A stretch of 64,000 nucleotides of DNA, from positions 1 through 64,000 of the forward strand of contig JAYNZW010000007.1 of the NCBI GenBank assembly GCA_038103905.1, read 5' to 3'. Both the position numbers and the translations under genes were made by a program. Positions 15,743 to 24,663 of this stretch are shown here, piece by piece (positions within the stretch are counted from its first letter, which is position 1; each line of letters opens with the position of its first letter). A model generated the notes under the pieces. The model was not told the origin of the DNA, made no database searches, and saw only the letters and a program-made list of their open reading frames with translations. The stretch is from CABYIR01 sp038103905 (lineage in GTDB: Bacteria > Pseudomonadota > Alphaproteobacteria > Pelagibacterales > AG-422-B15).

Positions 15743-18739
15743 GTGTCACAGGAATTTAGAATATCATCAGGTGGACTTATTGATAGAAGTAAAGAAATTA
15801 GCTTTATTTTTAATGGAAAAAAATACACTGGATATAAAGGTGACACCTTAGCTTCAGCATTACTTGCAAATGGCGTACATCTTATCGGGAGAAGCTTTAA
15901 ATATCATAGACCTCGAGGAATCATTGCAGCAGGTGTTGAAGATGCAAATGGAAAGGTACAATTATATAAAGACAGTATTACTGAACCAAATGTTAATGTT
16001 ACTGAAGTAGAATTGGTAGAAGGCCTAAGAATAGAAAGTCAAAATTGCTGGCCATCAGTAAATTTTGATGTAGGAGGAATTAATAATTTCTTAAACCGTT
16101 TTTTTCCCGCTGGTTTTTATTACAAAACTTTTATGTGGCCTAAAAGTTTTTGGTACAATGTGTATGAACCTTTCATAAGAAAAGCCGCGGGAATGGGAAA
16201 AGCATCATTGGACCCTGACCCAGATCGATATGAGCACCAATACGAACATTGTGATGTTCTTGTTGTTGGTTCAGGACCATCAGGAATTTCAAGCGCATTA
16301 TCAGCAGCAAAAAATGGAGCACGAGTTATACTTGCCGAAGATAAGGCTAGATTTGGAGGATCTTTACTTACCGATAATGTAACAATAGGTAATAAAAAAG
16401 GAGACGAATGGGTTGAAGACTCAATTAGTGAGTTAAAATCAATGCCGAATGTAATTGTAAAAAAACGATCTCAAGTTTTTGGATACTACGATCACAATAT
16501 GCTTGTCATGTTTGAGCGGTGTAAAGATCATCTTAAAAACCCTGAACCATATACTCCTCGACAGAGGCTTTGGTACATAAGAGCTAAACATGTTTTGATA
16601 TCTACAGGCTCAATTGAAAGACCTCTTATCTTTGCAAATAATGACAGGCCTGGCATCATGCTAGCAACTTCAGCTCGGGAATATTTAAAGGTTTACGGAG
16701 TTTTACCTGGAAAAAATCCAATTATTTTCACTAATAATGATACTGCCTATGAAACAGCCATTGAGTTTAAAGCAAATGGAATAGAGTCAATTGTTCTAGA
16801 TACTAGAAAATCATCGAATGCGGGGGTAGTTCAAGAAGCTAAAGCTCTTGGAATAGACATAAAATTCAATCATGGAATTGCAAATACTAGCGGGTATAAA
16901 AAAGTCAAATCTGCTACTGTTGGCGAACTGAATGAATCCAAAAATGGCTATAAGAATTTAACAACAATACCGTGTGACTCTATTTTTGTATCTGGCAACT
17001 GGACTCCTACTGTACACCTTGCTTCTCAATCAGGAAATAAACTCAAATATGAAAGTGAGACAGATACATTTTTACCAAACCAATCAAGACAACAAGAAAC
17101 TGTCATTGGTTCTGCAAATGGCTCTTTCACTTTGAAAGAAAGTTTGACTGATGGCTTTAGTAAGGGATACCAAATTTCAGATGAAATCACAAAGAATGGC
17201 ATAGAAACATCTATCCCAATTTCAGATGAAAAGGATTTTGGCTCTCACGATAAGTTTTGGTGCATGCCACTTCCAAATAAGAAACACTACAAAAGATTTG
17301 TTGATTTTCAAAATGATGTTGCTGTTTCAGATATTCAATTAGCAGTCAGAGAAGGATTTAGATCAATTGAACATGTTAAACGCTATACCACTCTTGGAAT
17401 GGCAACTGACCAAGGAAAAACTAGTAACTTAAATGGTCTACAACTAGTCTCTGATCTAGAAAAGAAAATTGTTCCAGAAGTTGGTCATACAACTTTTAGG
17501 CCACCTTATACATCAGTTACAATTGGAACTATTATTGGTCGCGAAGTTGGTAAAAATTATCGTGCGACAAGGAAATCACCGATGCATGAATGGCACGAAA
17601 AACATAATGCTGTATTTGTTGATGCAGGGCTATGGTTGCGTCCAAGATTTTATAAACGTGGAAATGAAACTCTTCAAGAGGCTGCTAAAAGAGAAGCTTT
17701 AAATGTAAGACAAAATGTTGGCATATGTGATGTTACATCTCTTGGAAAAATTGATATCAAGGGAACAGACTCTGCTGAGTTTCTCAATAGGGTATATACA
17801 AATGCTTTTTTAAAGCTACCAGTCGGCAAAGCGCGATATGGTGTGATGTTAAGAGAAGATGGTATGGTTTTTGATGATGGAACGACAACAAGATTAGCTG
17901 AAAATCATTTTCATATGACAACCACAACCGCACAAGCTGCAAATGTTCTATCGCATCTTGAATATTATCTTCAAGTTGTCTGGCCTGAACTTGATGTAAA
18001 TGTAGTATCAACTACTGAACAATGGGCCGGAGCTGCTATTGCTGGTCCAAAATCTAGAGAATTACTTCAAAGACTTTTTCCTGAAGAGGATATGAGCAAT
18101 GAAGGGTTTCCATTCATGGGATTCAAAGAATTAGAATTTAAAAATACTATTGCGAGAGTTTTTCGTATCTCTTTTTCAGGCGAATTAGCCTATGAAATGA
18201 ATGTAATGTCTGACTATGGAGAGGAAATGTGGAATGAAATTATAAGTCAAGGAAAAGATCTTGGTATTCAGCCTTATGGCACTGAAGCTCTTTCAACACT
18301 TAGAATTGAAATGGGTCATGTTGCTGGTTCAGAGATTGATGGACGAACGATCGCTTATGATCTTTCACTTGAAGGAATGCTCAGCCAGAAAAAAGATTTT
18401 ATTGGAAAAAGATCTCTTAGTAGAAAAGCATTTACAGAGGATAATAGAGAAAAAATTGTTGGAGTTGTTCCAATTGATAAAAAAACATCGATTCCTGAAG
18501 GCTCTTATCTGGTTGAAAATGCAAAAGCAGGCTTTCCAAATCCTAAACTGGGTCATGTATCTGCTTCTTGTTGGAGCGTTGAATATGACAATCCTTTTTC
18601 ACTAGCAATTATTAAAGATGGTAAAAATAAAAAAGGTGAAAAACTATTTGCCGTATCACCTCTCAAAAATAAGATAATCCCTGTTGAGATTGTGTCTCAA
18701 CACTATGTAGATCCTGAGGGAAAAAGAGTACGTTCATGA
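15743..18739 (+). CDS. soxA: Sarcosine oxidase, alpha subunit
   Basis: 998 residues, full length. N-terminal ferredoxin-like domain (about 15-100; RSFKYHRPRGI), NAD-binding Rossmann domain (LVVGSGPSG, 173-181), second pyridine-nucleotide-type half, and a C-terminal GcvT-like tetrahydrofolate domain (about 600-990; FSGELAYEMNV). It channels the iminium or formaldehyde-level carbon from the beta-subunit flavin to folate as 5,10-methylene-THF. The start is GTG, 1 base after soxD; the stop overlaps the soxG start by 4 bases (ATGA). MgdC of the N-methylglutamate pathway is homologous, so the sarcosine call rests on context. Confidence 0.9.
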   Translation: MSQEFRISSGGLIDRSKEISFIFNGKKYTGYKGDTLASALLANGVHLIGRSFKYHRPRGIIAAGVEDANGKVQLYKDSITEPNVNVTEVELVEGLRIESQNCWPSVNFDVGGINNFLNRFFPAGFYYKTFMWPKSFWYNVYEPFIRKAAGMGKASLDPDPDRYEHQYEHCDVLVVGSGPSGISSALSAAKNGARVILAEDKARFGGSLLTDNVTIGNKKGDEWVEDSISELKSMPNVIVKKRSQVFGYYDHNMLVMFERCKDHLKNPEPYTPRQRLWYIRAKHVLISTGSIERPLIFANNDRPGIMLATSAREYLKVYGVLPGKNPIIFTNNDTAYETAIEFKANGIESIVLDTRKSSNAGVVQEAKALGIDIKFNHGIANTSGYKKVKSATVGELNESKNGYKNLTTIPCDSIFVSGNWTPTVHLASQSGNKLKYESETDTFLPNQSRQQETVIGSANGSFTLKESLTDGFSKGYQISDEITKNGIETSIPISDEKDFGSHDKFWCMPLPNKKHYKRFVDFQNDVAVSDIQLAVREGFRSIEHVKRYTTLGMATDQGKTSNLNGLQLVSDLEKKIVPEVGHTTFRPPYTSVTIGTIIGREVGKNYRATRKSPMHEWHEKHNAVFVDAGLWLRPRFYKRGNETLQEAAKREALNVRQNVGICDVTSLGKIDIKGTDSAEFLNRVYTNAFLKLPVGKARYGVMLREDGMVFDDGTTTRLAENHFHMTTTTAQAANVLSHLEYYLQVVWPELDVNVVSTTEQWAGAAIAGPKSRELLQRLFPEEDMSNEGFPFMGFKELEFKNTIARVFRISFSGELAYEMNVMSDYGEEMWNEIISQGKDLGIQPYGTEALSTLRIEMGHVAGSEIDGRTIAYDLSLEGMLSQKKDFIGKRSLSRKAFTEDNREKIVGVVPIDKKTSIPEGSYLVENAKAGFPNPKLGHVSASCWSVEYDNPFSLAIIKDGKNKKGEKLFAVSPLKNKIIPVEIVSQHYVDPEGKRVRS

Positions 18740-19323
18740 GTAAAATTACTCCATTATCAAATTCACATGAATTAGGGCTTCATGGTAATTGTAAAGATAA
18801 GGATGAGGCTAACTTATTAGTTATAAGGGAGGTCACAAATATAAAAATTTATCAACTCTCTAAATTTAAAAAGAGTAATTTTGACATTAATAATTTTTCA
18901 CTAGACGGTTATAAGCTTCCAAATGAATCAGGATTATCTACAGGCAATGAAAACTTAAGAATACTATGGCAAGCACCGAATATTTGGATGATAATTTCTT
19001 ATAATGAAAACATTATTCAAGAAATTGGGAAACAATGTTCAGATAGTGACTTTGCAATTACTGATCTATCTCATTCAAGGGCAATTCTTGAGGTTAAAGG
19101 AAAAGATGCACTCAATGTAATCAAAAAAGGGTCGCCGCTCAATCTCAATAATTTTAGAAAGAATAATTGCGCAAACTCAGTTTATCACGGTATTACAGTA
19201 TCTATCGACATGATCAATGATGACCCTATAACATTAAATATCATGGCTCTAAGAAGCTTTGCTGGATCTTTTCATCACGCTATAACTGATGCATCACTTG
19301 AATTTGGTTTTAACGCTATTTAA
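18736..19323 (+). CDS. soxG: Sarcosine oxidase, gamma subunit
   Basis: 195 residues. SoxG proteins are poorly conserved GcvT-related structural subunits; here the recognisable parts are an opening ending in ELGLHG, the central WQAPNIWMII and the DLSHSRAILEVKGKDALNVIKKG segment (about 111-133), which is typical. It closes the soxBDAG set, coupled to soxA by a 4-base overlap. The role is subunit assembly and substrate-cavity closure. Confidence 0.85.
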   Translation: MSKITPLSNSHELGLHGNCKDKDEANLLVIREVTNIKIYQLSKFKKSNFDINNFSLDGYKLPNESGLSTGNENLRILWQAPNIWMIISYNENIIQEIGKQCSDSDFAITDLSHSRAILEVKGKDALNVIKKGSPLNLNNFRKNNCANSVYHGITVSIDMINDDPITLNIMALRSFAGSFHHAITDASLEFGFNAI

Positions 19324-19334
19324 AATCAAAATAA

Positions 19335-20363
19335 ATGAGATTTGAAAATATTATTTTAGATATACTCAGAGTACTTCCCAAATCATTACTTAAACTAATT
19401 GCGGGACCGCCCTTAATAATTGATGGAAATCAACTAGATCTAAATATTCAGGTGGTAGAAAAACTCTCTCAGAAAGAAACAAAACAAACTCGAATTACAA
19501 CTCATGACTACAGAGAAGCAGCAAAAAGATTTGATTTAATAGGCTTACCTCGAGTCAAGAAAATTAAAATTGAAGATATAGAATTAAAAGGTCCAACTGA
19601 AATACTTAATGCCAGAATTTATTACCCCAAAGTGACATCTAATAAAGACGGTGCAGTACTTTTCTTTCATCAAGGTGGTCTAGTATTAATGAACCACTTG
19701 ACTGATGATTACTTTTGTTCACTTCTTGCAGAGAAGTGTAATGCTAAAGTGATTTCACTTGATTACAGACTTTGCCCAGAAAATAAATTTCCTGCACCAA
19801 TTGAAGATTGCTTATTTCTTTGGGATTATGTGCAAGAAAATAGTTCTAAATTAGGAATAAATCCTAACAAAATTGCTCTTACAGGTGATAGTGCCGGTGG
19901 AATGATATCAAGCACTATGAGTATTATTTTAAGGGACAGAGGGGGAATACAACCTATTGCGATGTGTATCGCCTATCCATGGGTTACATCCAGTTTTGAT
20001 GATCAACCTTCATTACAAAGTTGTGCAGATACATTTCCACTATCAAGAGAAACTGTAGAGTTTTTTAATAAGAGTGTTTTTCCAGATGGAAAAAACCTTG
20101 ATCACCGATGGGCAAATCCATTGTATGAAAATGATTTAACAAACTTACCTCCAACAATAATTGCAACAGCTGGCTTTGACCCTATAAGAGATCAAGGAAA
20201 TAGTTTTGCGGAGAAATTGATTAATCATAAAAATGAAGTAAAACACTATTTCTATTCTAACTTATCTCACAGTTTTTTAATTCTAGGGCGTATAAGTAAT
20301 GAGGCTAATAATGCATGTATTCAATTAGCAAATGAATTAGCTAAATATTTTAATCATAATTAG
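19335..20363 (+). CDS. Alpha/beta hydrolase, hormone-sensitive-lipase family esterase
   Basis: 342 residues. The oxyanion motif HQGG (112-115, a variant of HGGG) and nucleophile elbow GDSAGG with Ser186 identify the bacterial HSL (family IV) esterases; FDPIRDQG and LSHSF supply the likely Asp and His of the triad. It is probably a cytoplasmic carboxylesterase; substrate unknown. It starts 11 bases after soxG, so it may be co-transcribed with the sarcosine oxidase genes, hinting at an ester or choline-ester precursor, but that is inference. Confidence 0.75.
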   Translation: MRFENIILDILRVLPKSLLKLIAGPPLIIDGNQLDLNIQVVEKLSQKETKQTRITTHDYREAAKRFDLIGLPRVKKIKIEDIELKGPTEILNARIYYPKVTSNKDGAVLFFHQGGLVLMNHLTDDYFCSLLAEKCNAKVISLDYRLCPENKFPAPIEDCLFLWDYVQENSSKLGINPNKIALTGDSAGGMISSTMSIILRDRGGIQPIAMCIAYPWVTSSFDDQPSLQSCADTFPLSRETVEFFNKSVFPDGKNLDHRWANPLYENDLTNLPPTIIATAGFDPIRDQGNSFAEKLINHKNEVKHYFYSNLSHSFLILGRISNEANNACIQLANELAKYFNHN

Positions 20364-20428
20364 CTTATCTTTCCAAATAATTCTGATTTTATGATTGTAT
20401 TTTTCATCATGTAACAGCATAATTCTTT

Positions 20429-21748
20429 ATGGCTGAGAGTTTAGCTAAAATTGCTGCAAGAAAAAAAATTAAATATTTCCTTATAAGTTTTGTAGACTTG
20501 TTTGGTGTACTAAGAGCAAAATTAGTACCTGCTCAAGCTATTGCTGAAATGCAAAAAAATGGGGCTGGATTTGCTGGATTTGCAACTTACTTAGACATGT
20601 CGCCAGCTGACTCTGATATGCTTGCCATACCTGATCCAAAAAGTCTAACTCAATTACCATGGAAGCCTGAAGTTGGATGGCTTGCAAGTGATCTGTACAT
20701 GGATGGCAAGATTGTTGATCAATGTCCTCGGGTAATTTTAAAAAAACAAATAGAAAAGCTATCTGATAAAAAAATGATTATGCAATCAGGTGTCGAGTGT
20801 GAGTTTTTTCTATTGAATGAGGAGGGAGATGAGGTTGGTGATAAATTCGATACTTCCGCAAAGCCATGTTATGAACAAAATACTCTCATGCGTCGGTATG
20901 ATGTAATAAAGGAAATTTGTGACTCAATGATTAAATTAGGATGGAAGCCTTATCAAAATGATCATGAAGATGCAAATGGTCAATTTGAAATGAACTGGCA
21001 TTATTCAGATTGTCTCACCACTGCAGATCGACATGTCTTTTTTAAATTCATGGTCAAATCTATAGCTGAGAAATATGGCTTGAGAGCAACTTTTATGGCT
21101 AAACCTTTTCCAAACTTAACAGGAAACGGATGCCATGCTCATGTCTCACTATGGGATAGACAAAAGAAAAATAATCTTTTTGAAGATGCTAATGATGAAC
21201 TTGGATTATCGAAACTAGGATATTCATTTATTGGTGGAATGATGAAGTCTGCTGATTGTTTTTCTGCAATATTTAATCCATCAATAAACAGTTATAATCG
21301 TATTGGAGCATCAAATACTTTGTCAGGAGCTACTTGGTCTCCTAGTACTGTAACTTATACTGGAAACAATAGAACTCATATGATCCGTATACCTGATTCG
21401 GGAAGATTTGAAGTTCGACATGCTGATGGATCCGCAAACCCTTATTTATTGCAAGCAGGGTTAATTGCGCTAGGTTTAGATGGAATAAATAGTAATCGTA
21501 AACCAGGCAAAAGATTAGATATAAATATGTATACACAGGGACATAAAGTTAAAAGAGTTAAAAAACTTCCAACAAATTTAAATGATGCTATCAAGTTGTT
21601 TCATCAAAGTGAGGTTGCAAAAAAATCTTTTTCACCAAGTGTTGTTTCAAAGTTTGTAAAGTTGAAAAAAAGAGAATTGAAAGAATTTGCCAGTCAATCA
21701 GAGGAAGAAGCATATGATTGGCAGAGAAATAATGCAATAGACTGCTAA
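20429..21748 (+). CDS. Type III glutamine synthetase (GlnT) / gamma-glutamylmethylamide synthetase-like
   Basis: 439 residues of the glutamine-synthetase superfamily. N-terminal beta-grasp region (SFVDLFGVLRAK) and catalytic domain with SGVECEFFLL, NDHEDANGQFEMNWHY, NLTGNGCHAHVSLWD and RIPDSGRFEVRHADGSANPYL. It lacks the tail that carries the adenylylation site of GlnA. It matches the GlnT/GSIII-like group, which also includes GmaS, the enzyme joining methylamine to glutamate. Location after soxBDAG makes GmaS plausible, because N-methylglutamate dehydrogenase subunits resemble SoxBDAG; but the glutamate-synthase-like mgsABC genes are not in this window. The two activities cannot be separated here. 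Confidence 0.7.
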   Translation: MAESLAKIAARKKIKYFLISFVDLFGVLRAKLVPAQAIAEMQKNGAGFAGFATYLDMSPADSDMLAIPDPKSLTQLPWKPEVGWLASDLYMDGKIVDQCPRVILKKQIEKLSDKKMIMQSGVECEFFLLNEEGDEVGDKFDTSAKPCYEQNTLMRRYDVIKEICDSMIKLGWKPYQNDHEDANGQFEMNWHYSDCLTTADRHVFFKFMVKSIAEKYGLRATFMAKPFPNLTGNGCHAHVSLWDRQKKNNLFEDANDELGLSKLGYSFIGGMMKSADCFSAIFNPSINSYNRIGASNTLSGATWSPSTVTYTGNNRTHMIRIPDSGRFEVRHADGSANPYLLQAGLIALGLDGINSNRKPGKRLDINMYTQGHKVKRVKKLPTNLNDAIKLFHQSEVAKKSFSPSVVSKFVKLKKRELKEFASQSEEEAYDWQRNNAIDC

Positions 21749-21752
21749 GTAA

Positions 21753-22526
21753 ATGTTACTCAAAAATAAAAAGGTGGTCATATCTGCTGGAGCAAGTGGT
21801 ATAGGCTGGGCTACTGCTAAAGTATTACATAAAAGAGGAGCAAAAGTATTTCTATGTGATATTGATAAACAGCGTATTAAAAAAATTAATCAAGATAAAA
21901 AAAATAATATACGTGCTTTCTTATGCAACGCTGACGATGAGAAAGATGTTAGAGATTTTTTTAAAGAAATAAAAAAATTTACCAGTACAATCGATTGCCT
22001 TATCAATAATGTAGGAATTGCTGGTCCCACGGGAGTAATCGAAAAATTAAATACTAAAAATTGGGATCAAACTCTTAAAACAAATGTTATTAGTCATTTT
22101 TTATTTACAAAAAATGCTATTCCAATGCTTAAAAGAAATAAAGGTGGCTCTATAATAAATATTTCTTCAACCGCAGGTGTTTTTGGTTTCCCACTAAGGT
22201 CTCCCTACGCTGTAAGTAAGGCAGCAACATTGAGTTTCACTAAGACTGCAGCAATGGAATTGGGAAAATATAAGATAAGAGTTAATGCTATTCTTCCTGG
22301 CGTAACAAGAGGATCAAGAATGAACAGAGTAATTGATGCAAAAGCCAAATACTTAAAAGTATCGAAAAAAAGTATCGAAAAAGATTTTGTGTCTATGGCA
22401 TCAATGAATAGCTGGATTGAAGAAGAAGATATTGGAAAATTATGTTCGTTTCTAATGTCCGATGATAGTAATAAGATTTCTGGACAATCCATTGCAGTTG
22501 ATGGCAATAAATTGCGAGCTGATTAG
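21753..22526 (+). CDS. Short-chain dehydrogenase/reductase
   Basis: 257 residues, classical SDR. Cofactor motif ISAGASGIGWATAKVL near the N-terminus with an acidic residue at the end of beta-2 (LCDID), suggesting NAD preference; NNVGIAG; catalytic Ser in ISSTAG, and Tyr-Ala-Val-Ser-Lys (YAVSK). It begins 4 bases after the GlnT-like gene, so it is likely in the same transcript. The C-terminus GQSIAVDG is typical. Substrate not predictable. Confidence 0.8.
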   Translation: MLLKNKKVVISAGASGIGWATAKVLHKRGAKVFLCDIDKQRIKKINQDKKNNIRAFLCNADDEKDVRDFFKEIKKFTSTIDCLINNVGIAGPTGVIEKLNTKNWDQTLKTNVISHFLFTKNAIPMLKRNKGGSIINISSTAGVFGFPLRSPYAVSKAATLSFTKTAAMELGKYKIRVNAILPGVTRGSRMNRVIDAKAKYLKVSKKSIEKDFVSMASMNSWIEEEDIGKLCSFLMSDDSNKISGQSIAVDGNKLRAD

Positions 22527-22533
22527 CTTTTTA

Positions 22534-23679
22534 TTATAAATTTCCTTCAAATGAATTTAAATAGAGTGTTTTCATATCATTTTCACTTAACTCGAGTGGA
22601 TTAGTTGGAGTCGAGGGATCAACAAGTGCCATCTTGGAAAGTTTATCAAAATCAAATTCAAGATTAAGCTCTTTTAGGGTATGTGGAATTGAGAGTTTAT
22701 TTCTCAAATCTATTATCCATTTTAAAAATCCATCAAATGTTTGGTTATTTAAATCAATGTATTTAGAAAGATATATTATTCTCTCTTCTATCTGGGATTG
22801 ATTAAATTTAATTACATACGGCATAAAGATTGCATTCGATAGCCCATGATGCACATCGTTTACCGCATTGATTGGATGACTTAATGAATGAATCGCGCCC
22901 AACCCCTTTTGAAATGCTGTTGAGCCCATCGTTGAACTAACTAACATTTTAGCTCTAGCTTCAATATTTTCTGGAGTATTGTAAGCGTCAATTAAGTTTT
23001 CTTTGATTATTTTAATGCCCTCTAGAGCAATTCCATGTGCCATTGGATGAAAAACATTTGAGCAATAAGCTTCAAGACAGTGGGCTAAAGCGTCCATTCC
23101 AGTTGCAGCTGTTAAATGTTTAGGCAAAGAAACCGTTAAAGAAGGATCTAGAATAACTAAATCTGGGAGCATCGATGGATGAAAAATGATCTTTTTTGTA
23201 TAAGTTTCTTCATCAACAATAAGCGACGCTCTTCCTGTTTCTGAACCAGTTCCCGCCGTTGTTGGAACTGCTATTACACTTGGTAAATTTTTAACAATTG
23301 CTCGAGTCCAATTATCTCCAACATCCTCAAAGTACCAAATATTTTCTTTTTGCTTAGACATAAAGGCAATTGCTTTTCCTGCATCAAGAGAACTGCCTCC
23401 CCCAATTGCAATTACCCCATCATTTTTATCTTTAAGAAAAACATCAACCCCATCGCTAATATTTTGTCCAGTTGGATTACCTTTTATCTCAGAAAAAATA
23501 CTAAACGTAATTTCTGATTTGGACAGACTCTCAACAATAAGACTAAATTGATCAATTTCTCTAAATTGAGGATCCGTTACAATTAAAGGATTTTTTATTT
23601 CTAATTCATTTATAAAGTTTACAAGTTCATAAATTCTATCAATACCAAATTTAATTGGTGTTGGATAATTCCAATTCAT
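22534..23679 (-). CDS. Iron-containing alcohol dehydrogenase
   Basis: 381 residues from the chosen ATG; a longer reading to 23739 would overlap the neighbouring gene by 50 bases, and the internal Met gives the usual N-terminus (NWNYPTPIKFG). GGGSSLDAGKA binds NAD(P); GTGSETGRASLI, GMDALAHCLEAYCS, HPMAHG and HSLSHPINA..HHG carry the Asp and His ligands for iron. The family reduces or oxidises primary alcohols, hydroxyacids and semialdehydes. The gene lies 10 bases after a 3-hydroxyisobutyrate-dehydrogenase-like gene, suggesting hydroxyacid or semialdehyde metabolism. Substrate unknown. Confidence 0.82.
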   Translation of the reverse strand: MNWNYPTPIKFGIDRIYELVNFINELEIKNPLIVTDPQFREIDQFSLIVESLSKSEITFSIFSEIKGNPTGQNISDGVDVFLKDKNDGVIAIGGGSSLDAGKAIAFMSKQKENIWYFEDVGDNWTRAIVKNLPSVIAVPTTAGTGSETGRASLIVDEETYTKKIIFHPSMLPDLVILDPSLTVSLPKHLTAATGMDALAHCLEAYCSNVFHPMAHGIALEGIKIIKENLIDAYNTPENIEARAKMLVSSTMGSTAFQKGLGAIHSLSHPINAVNDVHHGLSNAIFMPYVIKFNQSQIEERIIYLSKYIDLNNQTFDGFLKWIIDLRNKLSIPHTLKELNLEFDFDKLSKMALVDPSTPTNPLELSENDMKTLYLNSFEGNL

Positions 23680-23689
23680 GTTTTGTAAG

Positions 23690-24643
23690 TTAGTTTTCAA
23701 TTTTAACCTCGTATCCATCTCTTCTTTTAGTGTCATCAACTAGTTCTGACGGAAAACCCTCAGCTCTTAGATCTGTGTGGCAGGCATCCTCCAATCTTTT
23801 AACTATCATCGATGACCATGCTCTGTCTCCATACTTGTCACGTCCCTTTTTAAAAATTTCAGTTATCAAAGGAGATATTTCAGTAGGAATATCCATTGAT
23901 TTAGCGAGGTCGTCAAATAAACCAACATCTTTACAAACTAAGTCCATTGTGAAATTTATATTATAGCTCCCATTCATGATTACTTGACTCTCAGTTTCAT
24001 GAACAAATGAATTTCCTGAACTAATCTTTATTCCTTCAAAGGCTTTATTTAAATCGATTCCAGCTTTTTTACAAACCATCAGACCTTCTCCTAAAGCTGC
24101 AAGATGAGTTGAAGCTAAGTAATTTGTAACTACTTTTAAAACTGAAGCCTTGCCTAACTCTCCAACATGAAGAATCTGATATCCCATTGCAGACAATGCT
24201 GGAAAAGCTTTATCAAAGGCAATTCGTGAACCGCCAACTAAGATTGCAATATTGCCAGTTGCGGCTCTATGACAACCACCCGAAACAGGGGCTTCACAAC
24301 AATGAATTCCTTTCTCCTCCATTAATTTTCCAAGGCGTAACATCTCACGACTATCTGTTGTACTCATCTCAATCCAAACCTTACCGGCTGAAGCGCCATG
24401 AATTAATCCATTGCTTCCCTCTACAACATTAGCAACGGCTTCAGGGCTTGGTAAGCAAGTAATTGCAATATCAGTTAGGGAAGCAAGTTCTTTGGGTGAG
24501 TCAGCCCATTGAGCTTTAGATTGTATTAAATCTTCAGCATTCGTTTTTTCAAGATCATAAACATATAAATGGTGTCCAGCTGCTATCAAGCTGTTGGCCA
24601 GCTTAAAACCAACGTTACCTAATCCTATAAACCCTATTTTCAT
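23690..24643 (-). CDS. NAD-binding beta-hydroxyacid dehydrogenase (3-hydroxyisobutyrate dehydrogenase family)
   Basis: 317 residues. N-terminal Rossmann motif KIGFIGLGNVGFKLA, substrate-binding EAPVSGGCHRAATGN (about 118-132) and catalytic Lys in GKASVLKVVTNY define the beta-HAD family (3-hydroxyisobutyrate, tartronate semialdehyde or 6-phosphogluconate-like acids). It is the middle gene of a minus-strand set with an EamA exporter upstream and an Fe-alcohol dehydrogenase downstream. The specific acid cannot be inferred. Confidence 0.8.
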   Translation of the reverse strand: MKIGFIGLGNVGFKLANSLIAAGHHLYVYDLEKTNAEDLIQSKAQWADSPKELASLTDIAITCLPSPEAVANVVEGSNGLIHGASAGKVWIEMSTTDSREMLRLGKLMEEKGIHCCEAPVSGGCHRAATGNIAILVGGSRIAFDKAFPALSAMGYQILHVGELGKASVLKVVTNYLASTHLAALGEGLMVCKKAGIDLNKAFEGIKISSGNSFVHETESQVIMNGSYNINFTMDLVCKDVGLFDDLAKSMDIPTEISPLITEIFKKGRDKYGDRAWSSMIVKRLEDACHTDLRAEGFPSELVDDTKRRDGYEVKIEN

Positions 24644-24663
24644 ACAACCCTATCCTTTCAATC

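Noticed and set aside
18261..18605. 114-codon open frame overlapping the end of soxA in another frame
   Set aside because: soxA has conserved motifs throughout this part, and the alternative product is leucine/lysine-rich noise.
23680..23739. Upstream start of the iron alcohol dehydrogenase gene
   Set aside because: Would overlap the neighbouring gene by 50 bases and add a non-family N-terminus; the start at 23679 leaves a normal 10-base gap.
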